A DNA stretch of 17,887 nt, from contig DVEE01000003.1 of NCBI GenBank assembly GCA_015295885.1, positions 1 through 17,887 on the forward strand, in the 5' to 3' direction. The translations under genes and the position numbers were made by a program. Positions 7,575-15,258 of the stretch are shown here, piece after piece. This DNA is from Leptolyngbyaceae cyanobacterium M65_K2018_010 (lineage in GTDB: Bacteria; Cyanobacteriota; Cyanobacteriia; Phormidesmidales; Phormidesmidaceae). The notes under the pieces are model-generated. The model was not told the DNA's origin, did not search any database, and saw only the letters and a program-made list of their open reading frames with translations. Position 1 is the first letter of the stretch. The number at the start of each line of letters is the position of its first letter.

Positions 7575-8753
7575 ATGAGCTACCCACCCGCGCCTCAGCT
7601 CACTGCCACCTGGGTTCGCCACATCGAGGAGGTACCCGAGAGTCTATGGGATGAGTTGGCTCAACCCCTGGCTACGCCGTTTTTAGAATGGAGCTGGCTG
7701 CACAACCTGGAGCGGTCCGGCAGTGCCGTGGCCAATGCCGGTTGGCTTCCCTGTCACCTTACGCTGTGGCGAGGCAAAACCCTGGTCGGGGCGGCACCCA
7801 TGTATCTAAAAGGCCATAGCTACGGAGAGTTTGTATTTGATCATCAGTGGGCCGACCTGGCGGAGCGCCTGGGCGTGCGCTACTACCCCAAGCTCCTGGG
7901 CATGGCGCCCTTTACCCCGGCTGAGGGCTATCGGTTTCTGATTGCCCCCGACGAAGATGAAGCCACCATTACCCTGGCGATGATGGAGGCCATCGATGGC
8001 TTTTGCGTTAAGAACGATATTTCTGGCTGTCATTTTCTCTACGTTGATCCCCAGTGGCGCGATCGCATGACCCACCTGGGCTTTGCCCAATGGCTGCACC
8101 ACAGCTATATCTGGCAAAACGAGGGGTTTCAAAGCTTTGACGATTACCTGGCCCGGTTCAACGCCAACCAGCGGCGCAACATCAAGCGGGAGCGCAAGGC
8201 CATGACCACCGCCGGGCTGCGGTTAGAGGCCATTAGCGGGGAGGCCATTACCCATTCCCTGTGTAACCTGATGTACGACTATTACGCCGATACCTGCGAT
8301 AAGTTTGGCTGGTGGGGCAGCAAATACCTAACCCGTAAGTTTTTCCAACTGCTACACCAGGATTACCGGCATCGCATGGTGTTTTTTGCCGCCTACGACG
8401 ATCACCATGAGGAGCCCGTTGGCATGTCCTTTTGTTTGACCAAGGGCGATCGCCTCTACGGTCGCTACTGGGGATCCCGAATCAACCTTGACAACCTGCA
8501 CTTTAATGCCTGCTACTACGCCCCCATCGAGTGGGGCATTGCCCATGGCATCCATGTCTTTGACCCTGGGGCGGGGGGGCGCCATAAGAAGCGGCGCGGT
8601 TTTCCAGCTACACCCAATTACAGCCTGCATCGCTTTTACGAACCGCGCCTGCAAACCCTGTTAGCAGGCTATATCGACGAGGTGAATAGCCTGGAACAGC
8701 GGGAAATTGATGCCATTAATGCCGACCTGCCGCTGAAGACGACTACGGCCTAA
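7575..8753 (+). CDS. FemAB-like / GNAT-fold N-acyltransferase (COG3146 type), 392 aa
   Basis: The protein matches the conserved hypothetical acyltransferase family often annotated as GNAT family N-acetyltransferase or peptidoglycan biosynthesis protein. Recognisable blocks are an N-terminal half with LVGAAPMYLKGHSYGEFVFD (residues about 69-88), the basic helix RFNANQRRNIKRERK (about 194-208), and the C-terminal acyl-CoA-fold half with GMSFCLTKGDRLYGRYWGS (about 281-299). The block HVFDPGAGGRHKKRRGF follows at about 331-347. The full length agrees with the family. It is soluble, with no signal peptide. The acceptor substrate is not known; a cell-wall or amino-acid acyl transfer role is only inferred from similarity to FemAB proteins. 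It stands alone between two non-coding gaps on the same strand as its neighbours. Confidence 0.85.
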   Translation: MSYPPAPQLTATWVRHIEEVPESLWDELAQPLATPFLEWSWLHNLERSGSAVANAGWLPCHLTLWRGKTLVGAAPMYLKGHSYGEFVFDHQWADLAERLGVRYYPKLLGMAPFTPAEGYRFLIAPDEDEATITLAMMEAIDGFCVKNDISGCHFLYVDPQWRDRMTHLGFAQWLHHSYIWQNEGFQSFDDYLARFNANQRRNIKRERKAMTTAGLRLEAISGEAITHSLCNLMYDYYADTCDKFGWWGSKYLTRKFFQLLHQDYRHRMVFFAAYDDHHEEPVGMSFCLTKGDRLYGRYWGSRINLDNLHFNACYYAPIEWGIAHGIHVFDPGAGGRHKKRRGFPATPNYSLHRFYEPRLQTLLAGYIDEVNSLEQREIDAINADLPLKTTTA

Positions 8754-8865
8754 TCCCTGGGGACACTGGGGTAGACAGGCTACCATGGAAGACCTAATCT
8801 TTAGGATCTAGGCCAGTTTCTGACCCGATACCCAAGTTTATTTTTTCTGCCGTTGCCCCAGGTTC

Positions 8866-9282
8866 ATGCTCCCAGACTCCCCCCTGCGTCCATCCTCTGC
8901 CCTTGACCCAGCCCAGCTTCGGGATCTGGACAATCAGCTCTCCAAACGCTATATCGAGCTCGATCCGGGCGGCTATTTTTTGATTTATCTCGATATTGAG
9001 CAACAACTCATTTGTGCCAAACACTTCACCAACATCATTAATGAGAAAGGGTTGGCCTGCGACCCCGCCACCGGTAAGCCCCTGCCCGTGCGCGGCACCG
9101 TAGAGCGCACCCCCAGCCGCATTTATTCCGGTCGCACCGCTAAGGAGCTGTGCATTGCCATTTTTGAAGATCCTGAAACCCCCTGCCCAATTACCTATCT
9201 AGATCATGCGGCTTACCTGGGGCGAGAGTTGATGCGGGCGGAGGCGGCCTTAATCGCTGGCGAACCCTACGTACAGGATTAG
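8866..9282 (+). CDS. DUF4346 domain protein, 138 aa
   Basis: The whole protein is one DUF4346 domain. Visible conserved blocks are LSKRYIELDPGGYFLIY (about 26-42), LICAKHFTN (about 48-56), the GRTAKELC block (about 89-96) and DHAAYLGRELMRAE (about 112-125), ending in YVQD. This compact domain is very widespread in cyanobacteria. It also occurs at the C-terminus of archaeal dihydropteroate-synthase-like proteins, which hints at a pterin or one-carbon link, but its function is unknown. No membrane segment or signal is present. The start ATG at 8866 lacks a strong RBS, but the first conserved block begins only 25 residues in, so a large shift is unlikely. Confidence 0.85.
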   Translation: MLPDSPLRPSSALDPAQLRDLDNQLSKRYIELDPGGYFLIYLDIEQQLICAKHFTNIINEKGLACDPATGKPLPVRGTVERTPSRIYSGRTAKELCIAIFEDPETPCPITYLDHAAYLGRELMRAEAALIAGEPYVQD

Positions 9283-9308
9283 GCAGGCTAGCCTACTGGG
9301 TTGAGTAA

Positions 9309-9330
9309 CAAACCATTGCCAAACCATTGC
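9309..9330. repeat. Perfect tandem duplication of an 11-base unit
   Basis: CAAACCATTGC occurs twice with no gap (9309-9319 and 9320-9330). An 11-base period places both copies on the same face of the helix, the arrangement used by OmpR/PhoB-type response regulators. The sequence is not the known cyanobacterial Pho box. It sits directly before a -10-like box at 9336-9341 and about 136 bases upstream of the next start. Confidence 0.6.
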
Positions 9331-9335
9331 GGTCT

Positions 9336-9341
9336 AATAAT
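9336..9341 (+). promoter_or_regulatory. Candidate -10 box upstream of the cysteine-cluster gene
   Basis: AATAAT matches five of six consensus bases and lies within TAATAAT. It is five bases downstream of the 11-base tandem repeat, which would cover the -35 position. This suggests an activator-dependent promoter. The predicted leader is about 118 bases. Confidence 0.3.
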
Positions 9342-9465
9342 CTGTGCAACATTTCTAGGCATTACCTGATCTCGGCAGTCTGTTACTGATAGAAAAGGAG
9401 CATTAAGGTCGGCTTGGTCCGTTTGATCTGGCCCCAACTCATGAACCTTGAGGGGGGTTTTTGGT

Positions 9466-10374
9466 ATGGCGAAGTCATTTCTGACCCCGTCCCGCTCTGG
9501 CTATCGGGTGCCTCAGGAGGCTGTCCAGGCGGCCCAATTAGCCCTGGCCATTGCCGATGAAGCCTTTTTACGCAGTCTCATCACCGACAGTCTACCCGCG
9601 ATCGCCCATCCCCACGAGGTCGGTTCGGTGTCTATTCAAGTGGGGGTGCCCCTACGGCAGCATCCCCAGCGATACATGGATGCCGTGCTGACCTTTGAGC
9701 ATATTAACTGTGTGTTGGCCGGGTCATACCCGGAAGCTCCCCCACCCCCAGAGTTTGATAGCCACAGCCAGTACCAAGCGGTCACCAGTTGCCATTCCGA
9801 CCTCACCACCCTGGCGCAAAATGTGACACCGACTGAGGCCGTGGCCCTACTGGCGCGATCGGGCTTTGACCCAGAGCAGATTCACCAAATTTTGCATCTC
9901 CCCTCCCAGGCCTGGCATAAGTCGTGGTGGTATACCCTCGACCCCGAGGGGTTTTTAACCGTGCCCTTTCAGCGTTGGATGCGCAGCCGCTGTTTCGCCG
10001 ATGGCACCTTTACCTTTCAATTCAAAGACTACTACGCCCAGGAACGACCGCCTGGCTTTTGCAGCCAGCCCCAACAGTTGCCGGTGGTGGTGCATCAACC
10101 CAGCCTGGGCTTTTGTGACAATTTGGCTCGCATTAACCTGACCCGGCGCGAGCTCAATACGGCCCAGGCACTGCTGGTGGCCGATGACCTGACCGAGCTC
10201 GAGGTGGAAGGATACATTCGCCAGAATGTTAGTCTGGCAAAACAGCGAGGCTTGCAAACTCCCTTAGCAGCTAATTGTCGGATGTGCCGCCAGGATAAAT
10301 GTCCGTTGCATGGCATTGACTCCTCTCCGGTGATGGCCTGTCGATCCTATCGATCCCCCGAGCTGGGGGTCTAG
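9466..10374 (+). CDS. Unrecognised protein with C-terminal four-cysteine cluster, 302 aa
   Basis: I do not recognise the family. The ATG at 9466 follows a strong RBS (AGGGGGG at 9451-9457, eight bases before). An in-frame TTG at 9448 overlaps the sequence around this RBS and is less likely. The protein is soluble with no signal peptide. The first third is helical, and a tryptophan/aromatic-rich middle (about 148-200) includes WHKSWWYTLD and FQFKDYY. A helical stretch follows at about 225-262. The C-terminus carries Cys271-x2-Cys274-x4-Cys279-x12-Cys292 in NCRMCRQDKCPLHG...ACRSY. Such spacing suits a zinc site or an iron-sulphur cluster, but it is not a textbook ferredoxin motif. It is probably a conserved cyanobacterial protein. 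It is transcribed alone, possibly under the tandem-repeat promoter listed here. Confidence 0.8.
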   Translation: MAKSFLTPSRSGYRVPQEAVQAAQLALAIADEAFLRSLITDSLPAIAHPHEVGSVSIQVGVPLRQHPQRYMDAVLTFEHINCVLAGSYPEAPPPPEFDSHSQYQAVTSCHSDLTTLAQNVTPTEAVALLARSGFDPEQIHQILHLPSQAWHKSWWYTLDPEGFLTVPFQRWMRSRCFADGTFTFQFKDYYAQERPPGFCSQPQQLPVVVHQPSLGFCDNLARINLTRRELNTAQALLVADDLTELEVEGYIRQNVSLAKQRGLQTPLAANCRMCRQDKCPLHGIDSSPVMACRSYRSPELGV

Positions 10375-10905
10375 CGTTGAGGTGATAGGCCTCCTTCCAA
10401 ACCTTGAGGCGGTCAAAGCCTTCTAACCCTTCCTCACAAAGGGCATCAATCAGTAAGGGGCGTATCCAGCAGTTGGGGGATTAGGCCAAAAAAGAGGGGG
10501 CAAGGATAATAGTCCCTGTACCCAACACTAAACACTCATATGGCTATGAGCATAGGGCCCCGACTGAGCGACTGGCTAGAGCAACCGGACCTGTAAGCCC
10601 GACTATCGGCCCTATCCGCAGCTTCGACCCTGCCGGCGATGGTGATGACGGTCCTGCAACTAGATGCTGGCATGGAGGCGATCGCTGGTTTGTGGCTGGG
10701 TCAGGGGGGCCATGGTCGGCGGGGTCTCGGGGGTCTTTGTTGCGGCCCAAACCGTTGAGTGGGTGCCAGCGAAATCGGTTCTGGGAGCCCCCCGGCGGGT
10801 CTTAAACTTACATTAAATAGTGCCCTAGGCCACAAACCCCGCCCCCCGAATTTGATCTGATAGTTAGTTAGCTTTTCTCTATCTGCCAAGCGAGGTTTGC
10901 AGGCC
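10375..10905. other. Intergenic region, 531 bases, upstream of glycogen phosphorylase
   Basis: No intact gene is seen. The region holds a -10-like GATAAT (10505-10510), a perfect hairpin CTCATA-TGGC-TATGAG (10535-10550), and a reading frame interrupted by one stop (10540-10758, listed separately). Just upstream of the phosphorylase gene there is an AT-rich patch, TTAAACTTACATTAAATAG (about 10801-10819), likely to hold its promoter, although no clear -35/-10 pair stands out. One HIP1 octamer lies at 10678-10685. Confidence 0.55.
10540..10758 (+). pseudogene. Possible relic of a small gene with one in-frame stop
   Basis: Starting from ATG at 10540, 18 codons read to TAA at 10594-10596. The same frame then stays open for 53 further codons to TGA at 10756. 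The translation on both sides looks protein-like (PRLSDWLEQPDL, then LDAGMEAIAGLWLGQG), suggesting a single nonsense change. I recognise no family, and in GC-rich DNA an open stretch of this size can occur by chance. Confidence 0.25.
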
Positions 10906-13458
10906 ATGGATAACTTTGCAACGACCGATGCCGCTGTGGCCATTGCCCTCGCCGGTGAGCGTACTGGCACCAGCGTCGACAGCATTAAACGGGCTTTTTT
11001 AGACAATTTGTTTTTTGTCCAGGGCAAGCCCGTTTCCCTGGCCACCCAGCGCGACTACTACATGGCCCTGGCCTACCTGGTGCGCGATCGCATGCTGCAC
11101 CGCTGGAACACCACCGCTGAGAGCTACACCCAGCATCGGGCCCGCACCGTTTGTTATCTCTCGGCGGAATTTTTAATGGGCCCCCACCTGGGCAACAACC
11201 TGATTAATATGGGCATTTACGACCAGGTTAAGCAAGCCATGGAAGAACTGGGTCTGGACTTTGATGACCTGTTAGCCCAGGAAGAGGAACCGGGGCTGGG
11301 GAATGGTGGCCTGGGGCGGTTGGCGGCCTGCTATCTCGACTCCCTGGCCGCCTTAGAAATTCCCTCCCTGGGCTACGGCATTCGCTACGAATTTGGCATC
11401 TTCCATCAGGACATTAAGGATGGCTGGCAAGTGGAGCGCACCGATAAATGGCTGCGCTACGGTAACCCCTGGGAAGTGGTGCGGCCAGAATGGGCGGTAG
11501 AGGTGAAATTTGGCGGCCATACCGAAACCTACGTGGATGACCAGGGCCGCTATCGGGTGCGCTGGGTGCCCGCCCGGGAAGTGCTGGGGGTGCCCTACGA
11601 CACGCCGATCCTAGGCTATCAGGTGAATACCGCCAATACCCTGCGGCTGTGGAAGGCTGAGGCAATTGAATCCTTTGACTTTGGGGTGTTTAACCAGGGC
11701 AACTACTACGGCGCCGTGGAGAAAAAGGTGGCCTCGGAAAACCTCACCAAGGTGCTTTACCCCAACGACGAAAAGCTGGCGGGGAAGCAACTGCGGTTAG
11801 AACAGCAGGCCTTCTTTGTCTCCTGTTCGCTGCAGGATATGTTTCGCATTCTCCAGGGCCAGGGGCTAGCCGTAGAGCAATTCCATGAGAAATTTGCGAT
11901 TCAGCTCAACGATACTCACCCCGCGATCGCCACCGCCGAGTTGATGCGTTTGCTGTTGGATGAGTACGGGCTGGACTGGACCCTAGCCTGGGAAATTACC
12001 CAAAAAACCTTTGCCTATACCAACCACACCCTGTTGCCCGAGGCCCTGGAAAAATGGCCGGTGAGCCTGTTTGGTCGGCTGCTGCCGCGCCACTTGGAGA
12101 TCATCTACGAGATTAACAACCGCTTTTTAGAACTGGTCCGAATGAAATTCCCCAAGGATGCCGAGCGCTTAGCGCGGTTATCGCTGATCGATGAAAGTGG
12201 GGAGCGGTATGTGCGCATGGCCCACCTGGCCTGTGTCAGCAGCCATCGCATCAATGGGGTGGCGGCCCTGCATAGCGAACTGCTTAAACAAACGGTGCTG
12301 CGGGATTTCTACGAGCTATTTCCAGAGAAATTCTGCAATAAAACCAATGGGGTTACCCCCCGCCGCTGGATGGTCCTGAGCAATCCCCGCCTGAGCACGA
12401 TGATTACCAGCCGCATTGGCGATCGCTGGATTAAGCACCTGGATGATCTCAAACAACTGGAACCCCTGGTCGAGGATGGGGGCTTTCGGGAGGAATGGCA
12501 CGGCATCAAGCAGGCCATTAAGCGGGATCTGGCCAACCGCATTCACCAGCAATTTGGCCTTTTGGTGGATCCAACCTCCTTGTTTGATGTGCAGGTTAAG
12601 CGCATCCACGAATATAAGCGCCAACACCTGAATGTGTTGCACATCGTCACCCTCTACAGCCAACTGAAGCAAAATCCCAACCTGGAGATTACCCCCCGGA
12701 CCTTTATCTTTGGGGGTAAGGCAGCTCCCGGCTATGCCATGGCGAAGCTGATGATTAAACTGATCACCGCTGTGGGCGACATGGTCAACAAGGATCCGGA
12801 CCTGCGCAACCAGATGAAGGTGATCTTTCTGCCCAATTACAACGTCACCAACAGTCAGCGCATTTACCCGGCCTCCGATCTGTCGGAGCAAATTTCCACC
12901 GCCGGGTTTGAGGCCTCCGGCACGGGCAACATGAAGTTTGCCATGAATGGGGCCCTCACCATTGGCACCCTGGATGGGGCTAATATCGAAATTCGCGATG
13001 CGGTGGGGCCAGAAAACTTCTTCCTGTTCGGTCTTACCGCCGATCAAGTGGTGCAGCTCAAGGCCACCGGCTACCAGCCCTACCACTATTACCAGAGCAA
13101 CCCGATGCTGAGGGATGCGATCGATTTGATTGCCTCTGGTCACTTTTCCCAGGGGGATGGGAGTCTGTTTCAGCCCCTACTGGATAAACTGCTCTACCAG
13201 GATCCCTTCCTGGTGCTGGCGGATTATCAGGCCTACATCGACTGTCAGCACACCGTTAGTCAGGCCTACAGCGACATCGAAGGCTGGACCCGCATGTCCA
13301 TCCTTAACTCGGTGCGGATGGGCCCCTTTTCCTCCGATCGATCGATCCGGGAATACTGCGAGGACATTTGGAAGGTGTCGCCTATGGCGATTCACCTTAC
13401 CGAACCCAGTGCCATTGACGCCAGCCTTAGCCACAACCTGACCTGCAAGCTCAGCTAA
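10906..13458 (+). CDS. glgP: Glycogen/alpha-glucan phosphorylase, 850 aa
   Basis: This PLP-dependent enzyme releases glucose-1-phosphate from the non-reducing ends of glycogen. It mobilises stored carbon in the cytosol, mainly in the dark. The full-length glycosyltransferase family 35 fold is present. The N-terminal domain contains YLSAEFLMGPHLGNNL (about 85-100) and GNGGLGRLAACYLDS. The C-terminal catalytic domain includes QVKRIHEYKRQHLN and the PLP site EASGTGNMKFAMNGA, with the Schiff-base lysine at Lys677, followed by GTLDGANIEI. The length is normal for bacterial GlgP. The ATG at 10906 is preferred over the in-frame TTG at 10897; a GCGAGG RBS lies about ten bases before the ATG. The gene is convergent with the S4 protein gene, whose stop is only six bases away. 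Confidence 0.97.
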   Translation: MDNFATTDAAVAIALAGERTGTSVDSIKRAFLDNLFFVQGKPVSLATQRDYYMALAYLVRDRMLHRWNTTAESYTQHRARTVCYLSAEFLMGPHLGNNLINMGIYDQVKQAMEELGLDFDDLLAQEEEPGLGNGGLGRLAACYLDSLAALEIPSLGYGIRYEFGIFHQDIKDGWQVERTDKWLRYGNPWEVVRPEWAVEVKFGGHTETYVDDQGRYRVRWVPAREVLGVPYDTPILGYQVNTANTLRLWKAEAIESFDFGVFNQGNYYGAVEKKVASENLTKVLYPNDEKLAGKQLRLEQQAFFVSCSLQDMFRILQGQGLAVEQFHEKFAIQLNDTHPAIATAELMRLLLDEYGLDWTLAWEITQKTFAYTNHTLLPEALEKWPVSLFGRLLPRHLEIIYEINNRFLELVRMKFPKDAERLARLSLIDESGERYVRMAHLACVSSHRINGVAALHSELLKQTVLRDFYELFPEKFCNKTNGVTPRRWMVLSNPRLSTMITSRIGDRWIKHLDDLKQLEPLVEDGGFREEWHGIKQAIKRDLANRIHQQFGLLVDPTSLFDVQVKRIHEYKRQHLNVLHIVTLYSQLKQNPNLEITPRTFIFGGKAAPGYAMAKLMIKLITAVGDMVNKDPDLRNQMKVIFLPNYNVTNSQRIYPASDLSEQISTAGFEASGTGNMKFAMNGALTIGTLDGANIEIRDAVGPENFFLFGLTADQVVQLKATGYQPYHYYQSNPMLRDAIDLIASGHFSQGDGSLFQPLLDKLLYQDPFLVLADYQAYIDCQHTVSQAYSDIEGWTRMSILNSVRMGPFSSDRSIREYCEDIWKVSPMAIHLTEPSAIDASLSHNLTCKLS

Positions 13459-13464
13459 GGGGGC

Positions 13465-14244
13465 TCACAGGTAGCGGGTAAGGCTGATCCGGTAGCGGTC
13501 TTTTTTGGTGGTGGCCACCTCACCGATCTCCAGGCGGCCCTTGCCCCGAAGGGCGACCAGGTCTCCGGCGGCCAGGCTATGGCTGGGCTGGGTAATGGTT
13601 TTCCAATTGACGCGGACGTCGCCGGCCTGGATGCAATCGACCATTTTGCTTCGGGCCATGCCAAACCCCGCTGAAGCTACGGCATCCAGACGCAGGGAGG
13701 CTTCCACGGTGGTGAGTTGTTTGGTTTGGGGGGGTCTCACCCGCAGTTGGTCCCACTCCAGCAGTTGGGTCTTAACCGGCACCGATCGCACCTGCACCAG
13801 GTGCAGGGTTAAAAACTCCACCAGTTCGGGGACCACAATGGCCTGGGCCCCCCGTTCCCCCAACACCAGAATGTCGCCCACCTTTTCACGCACCAGCCCG
13901 GTGCCCAGCAGGGCACCCAGGAAATCCCGATGGTTAGCCGGGTCAAACATGAAGTTGCCGGCCAGGCCGATTAAGGCCAGGGGAATCTGACTGGGGTCCA
14001 AGGGCAAATCCCGACGAGCTATCGCCAGCCGTTGCCGCTCCGCCTGGGGGAATCCACCCCAGCCCAGGATATGGACCTCGCTCAGGCGGTTAAATAGCGC
14101 CGCTGCTTCCATCTGTTCTGGGGGTGATAAAAAATCGGTCACCACCGTTTCCCAGGTTTTCATGGCCTGGTCAGCCTGATCCAGCACTCGGGCTAAACAG
14201 TCCCGGTGTTCAACCGACCGCAGTAGATCGTCCTTGGGGAGCAT
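13465..14244 (-). CDS. Photosystem II S4 domain protein (YlmH-like RNA-binding protein), 259 aa
   Basis: The protein combines an N-terminal YlmH-type RNA-binding region (about 5-170, with VHILGWGGFPQAERQRL at about 57-73) with an S4 RNA-binding domain (about 184-245: LRLDAVASAGFGMARSKM, then AGDVRVNWK). This matches the cyanobacterial/plant family called photosystem II S4 domain protein, linked to photosystem II biogenesis by annotation. Homologues of YlmH in firmicutes act on the ribosome. A TTG lies two codons upstream of the chosen ATG (14244), but MLPKDDLL is the usual start of the family. The stop is six bases from the glgP stop on the other strand, leaving no room for separate terminators. 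Confidence 0.9.
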   Translation of the reverse strand: MLPKDDLLRSVEHRDCLARVLDQADQAMKTWETVVTDFLSPPEQMEAAALFNRLSEVHILGWGGFPQAERQRLAIARRDLPLDPSQIPLALIGLAGNFMFDPANHRDFLGALLGTGLVREKVGDILVLGERGAQAIVVPELVEFLTLHLVQVRSVPVKTQLLEWDQLRVRPPQTKQLTTVEASLRLDAVASAGFGMARSKMVDCIQAGDVRVNWKTITQPSHSLAAGDLVALRGKGRLEIGEVATTKKDRYRISLTRYL

Positions 14245-14272
14245 GGGCAAGTCATCTCAAAGCATCAGCCTG

Positions 14273-14324
14273 AGGCCCTGGGCCTCCGACTCTACAGTAA
14301 CTCTGAATCGGGTTCCCAGGGCCT
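14273..14324. other. Perfect 10-base inverted repeat between the LuxR-type and S4 genes
   Basis: AGGCCCTGGG (14273-14282) is fully complementary to CCCAGGGCCT (14315-14324), with a 32-base loop. It lies after the end of the PAS-LuxR gene and 29 bases upstream of the S4 gene start, both on the minus strand. It could end the first transcript or form a structured leader for the second. No T-run is visible. Confidence 0.4.
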
Positions 14325-14393
14325 GAGCTGGAGGATTGCACCCCCGGGTCTGGATGCCACCCGCGGGTCCAAGGTCCCCAGCCGGGCGACGGG

Positions 14394-14993
14394 CTAGTTG
14401 GCCAGGTCTTCTAGCACCTGCTTGCGCTTAGCATAGATGCTTTTAAGATGGCGTTTGACCGTGTTAACCGTGATGTACAGGGTTAGGGCAATGGCTTCGT
14501 AGCTGTGGTTAGCCCGGCGCAGCATCCAGACCTCCCGCTCCCGAGGGGTGAGATCGTACTGCATGGCCTCCAGCAGAGCGGCGGTTTGGACCGCCTGGGT
14601 TTGGTCCTCTAGCATGACCAGGAAAGAGGGCTCGGTGGTCTCGGGCCAATCAAACCACTGCACCCGGGCGCGAATGCAGGCCCCCCCAGGGCAGGAAAAG
14701 TCCTGGGTTAAGACCAGGGATTGGTCGGGAAATAAGTCTCGCCCTTCCCGTAAATGTAGGCACAGGGCCCAGAGGCTGGGGGGCACCGCCGTCTGGGGGC
14801 TGGAGTCGAGGTCATGGAGGTGACGACAGAGGGCTTTTCCCTTTTGGTTGCGGTGCAGGCAATGGCCGGTCTGGGTCAAAATTAGAACGCCATCGGCAAA
14901 CCCTTCCAGCACCGCGGTGAGTAAGGAAACATCAGGGTGACGATCCGGCGTTTGAGTGGGGGTAGGGGCAACTTGGAGGGATGTAGAAACCAT
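14394..14993 (-). CDS. PAS domain - LuxR-type HTH transcriptional regulator, 199 aa
   Basis: This is a one-component DNA-binding regulator. A PAS-like sensor domain (about 22-130) begins with LLTAVLEGFADGVLILT and includes Cys101 and Cys106 in FSCPGGACIRA. A LuxR/NarL helix-turn-helix follows (about 146-199): LTPREREVWMLRR and the recognition helix NTVKRHLKSIYAKR. There is no receiver domain or phospho-acceptor. The start chosen is ATG 14993, which has AGGAG ten bases upstream. In-frame starts further out (to 15038) would only add a low-complexity serine-rich tail. It is divergent from ureE-ureF across about 390 bases full of repeats and hairpins, so it may control itself or the urease accessory genes; that link is inferred from position only. 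Confidence 0.88.
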   Translation of the reverse strand: MVSTSLQVAPTPTQTPDRHPDVSLLTAVLEGFADGVLILTQTGHCLHRNQKGKALCRHLHDLDSSPQTAVPPSLWALCLHLREGRDLFPDQSLVLTQDFSCPGGACIRARVQWFDWPETTEPSFLVMLEDQTQAVQTAALLEAMQYDLTPREREVWMLRRANHSYEAIALTLYITVNTVKRHLKSIYAKRKQVLEDLAN

Positions 14994-15132
14994 AGAGGAT
15001 GAACTCCTAGGAACCATGGGGCTAATGGGTAGAAACACAGGGAAGGAGAAAGAGTCATCCGGAACACAACTGATTCATCAAGGGTGATAGGGAAAACCTC
15101 AACCCCAACGGTGGGTTCTCCGTAGGGCTAGG

Positions 15133-15148
15133 CCAGTTTTACAACTGG
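15133..15148. other. Small perfect hairpin CCAGTT-TTAC-AACTGG
   Basis: A six-base perfect stem with a four-base loop lies in the expected 5' leader of the minus-strand LuxR-type gene, next to a larger GC hairpin. It could be an operator for a dimeric regulator or part of a folded leader. Confidence 0.4.
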
Positions 15149-15155
15149 TTGAGGG

Positions 15156-15191
15156 CACCCCCTGCACCGGTTGACCCCAGCGCAGGGGGTG
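15156..15191. other. Strong GC-rich hairpin, 10-base perfect stem
   Basis: CACCCCCTGC (15156-15165) pairs perfectly with GCAGGGGGTG (15182-15191) across a 16-base loop. A terminator is not expected between divergent genes, so this is more likely a structured 5' leader of the minus-strand regulator gene or the end of an unannotated short transcript. Confidence 0.45.
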
Positions 15192-15258
15192 GGAAGCTTA
15201 CAGGTTCTTCATCTAGATGAAGCGGGGTTCTGGAAATTTTGTGGCGAAAATGTATGAA

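Noticed and set aside
9285..9294. Ten-base perfect palindrome AGGCTAGCCT just after the DUF4346 gene
   Set aside because: It leaves almost no loop for a hairpin and has no T-run; too short to call a terminator or operator.
12316..13143. Long open frame on the minus strand (275 codons) inside glgP
   Set aside because: It is antisense to the conserved catalytic domain of glycogen phosphorylase; its openness follows from the codon bias of the real gene, and the product resembles no family.
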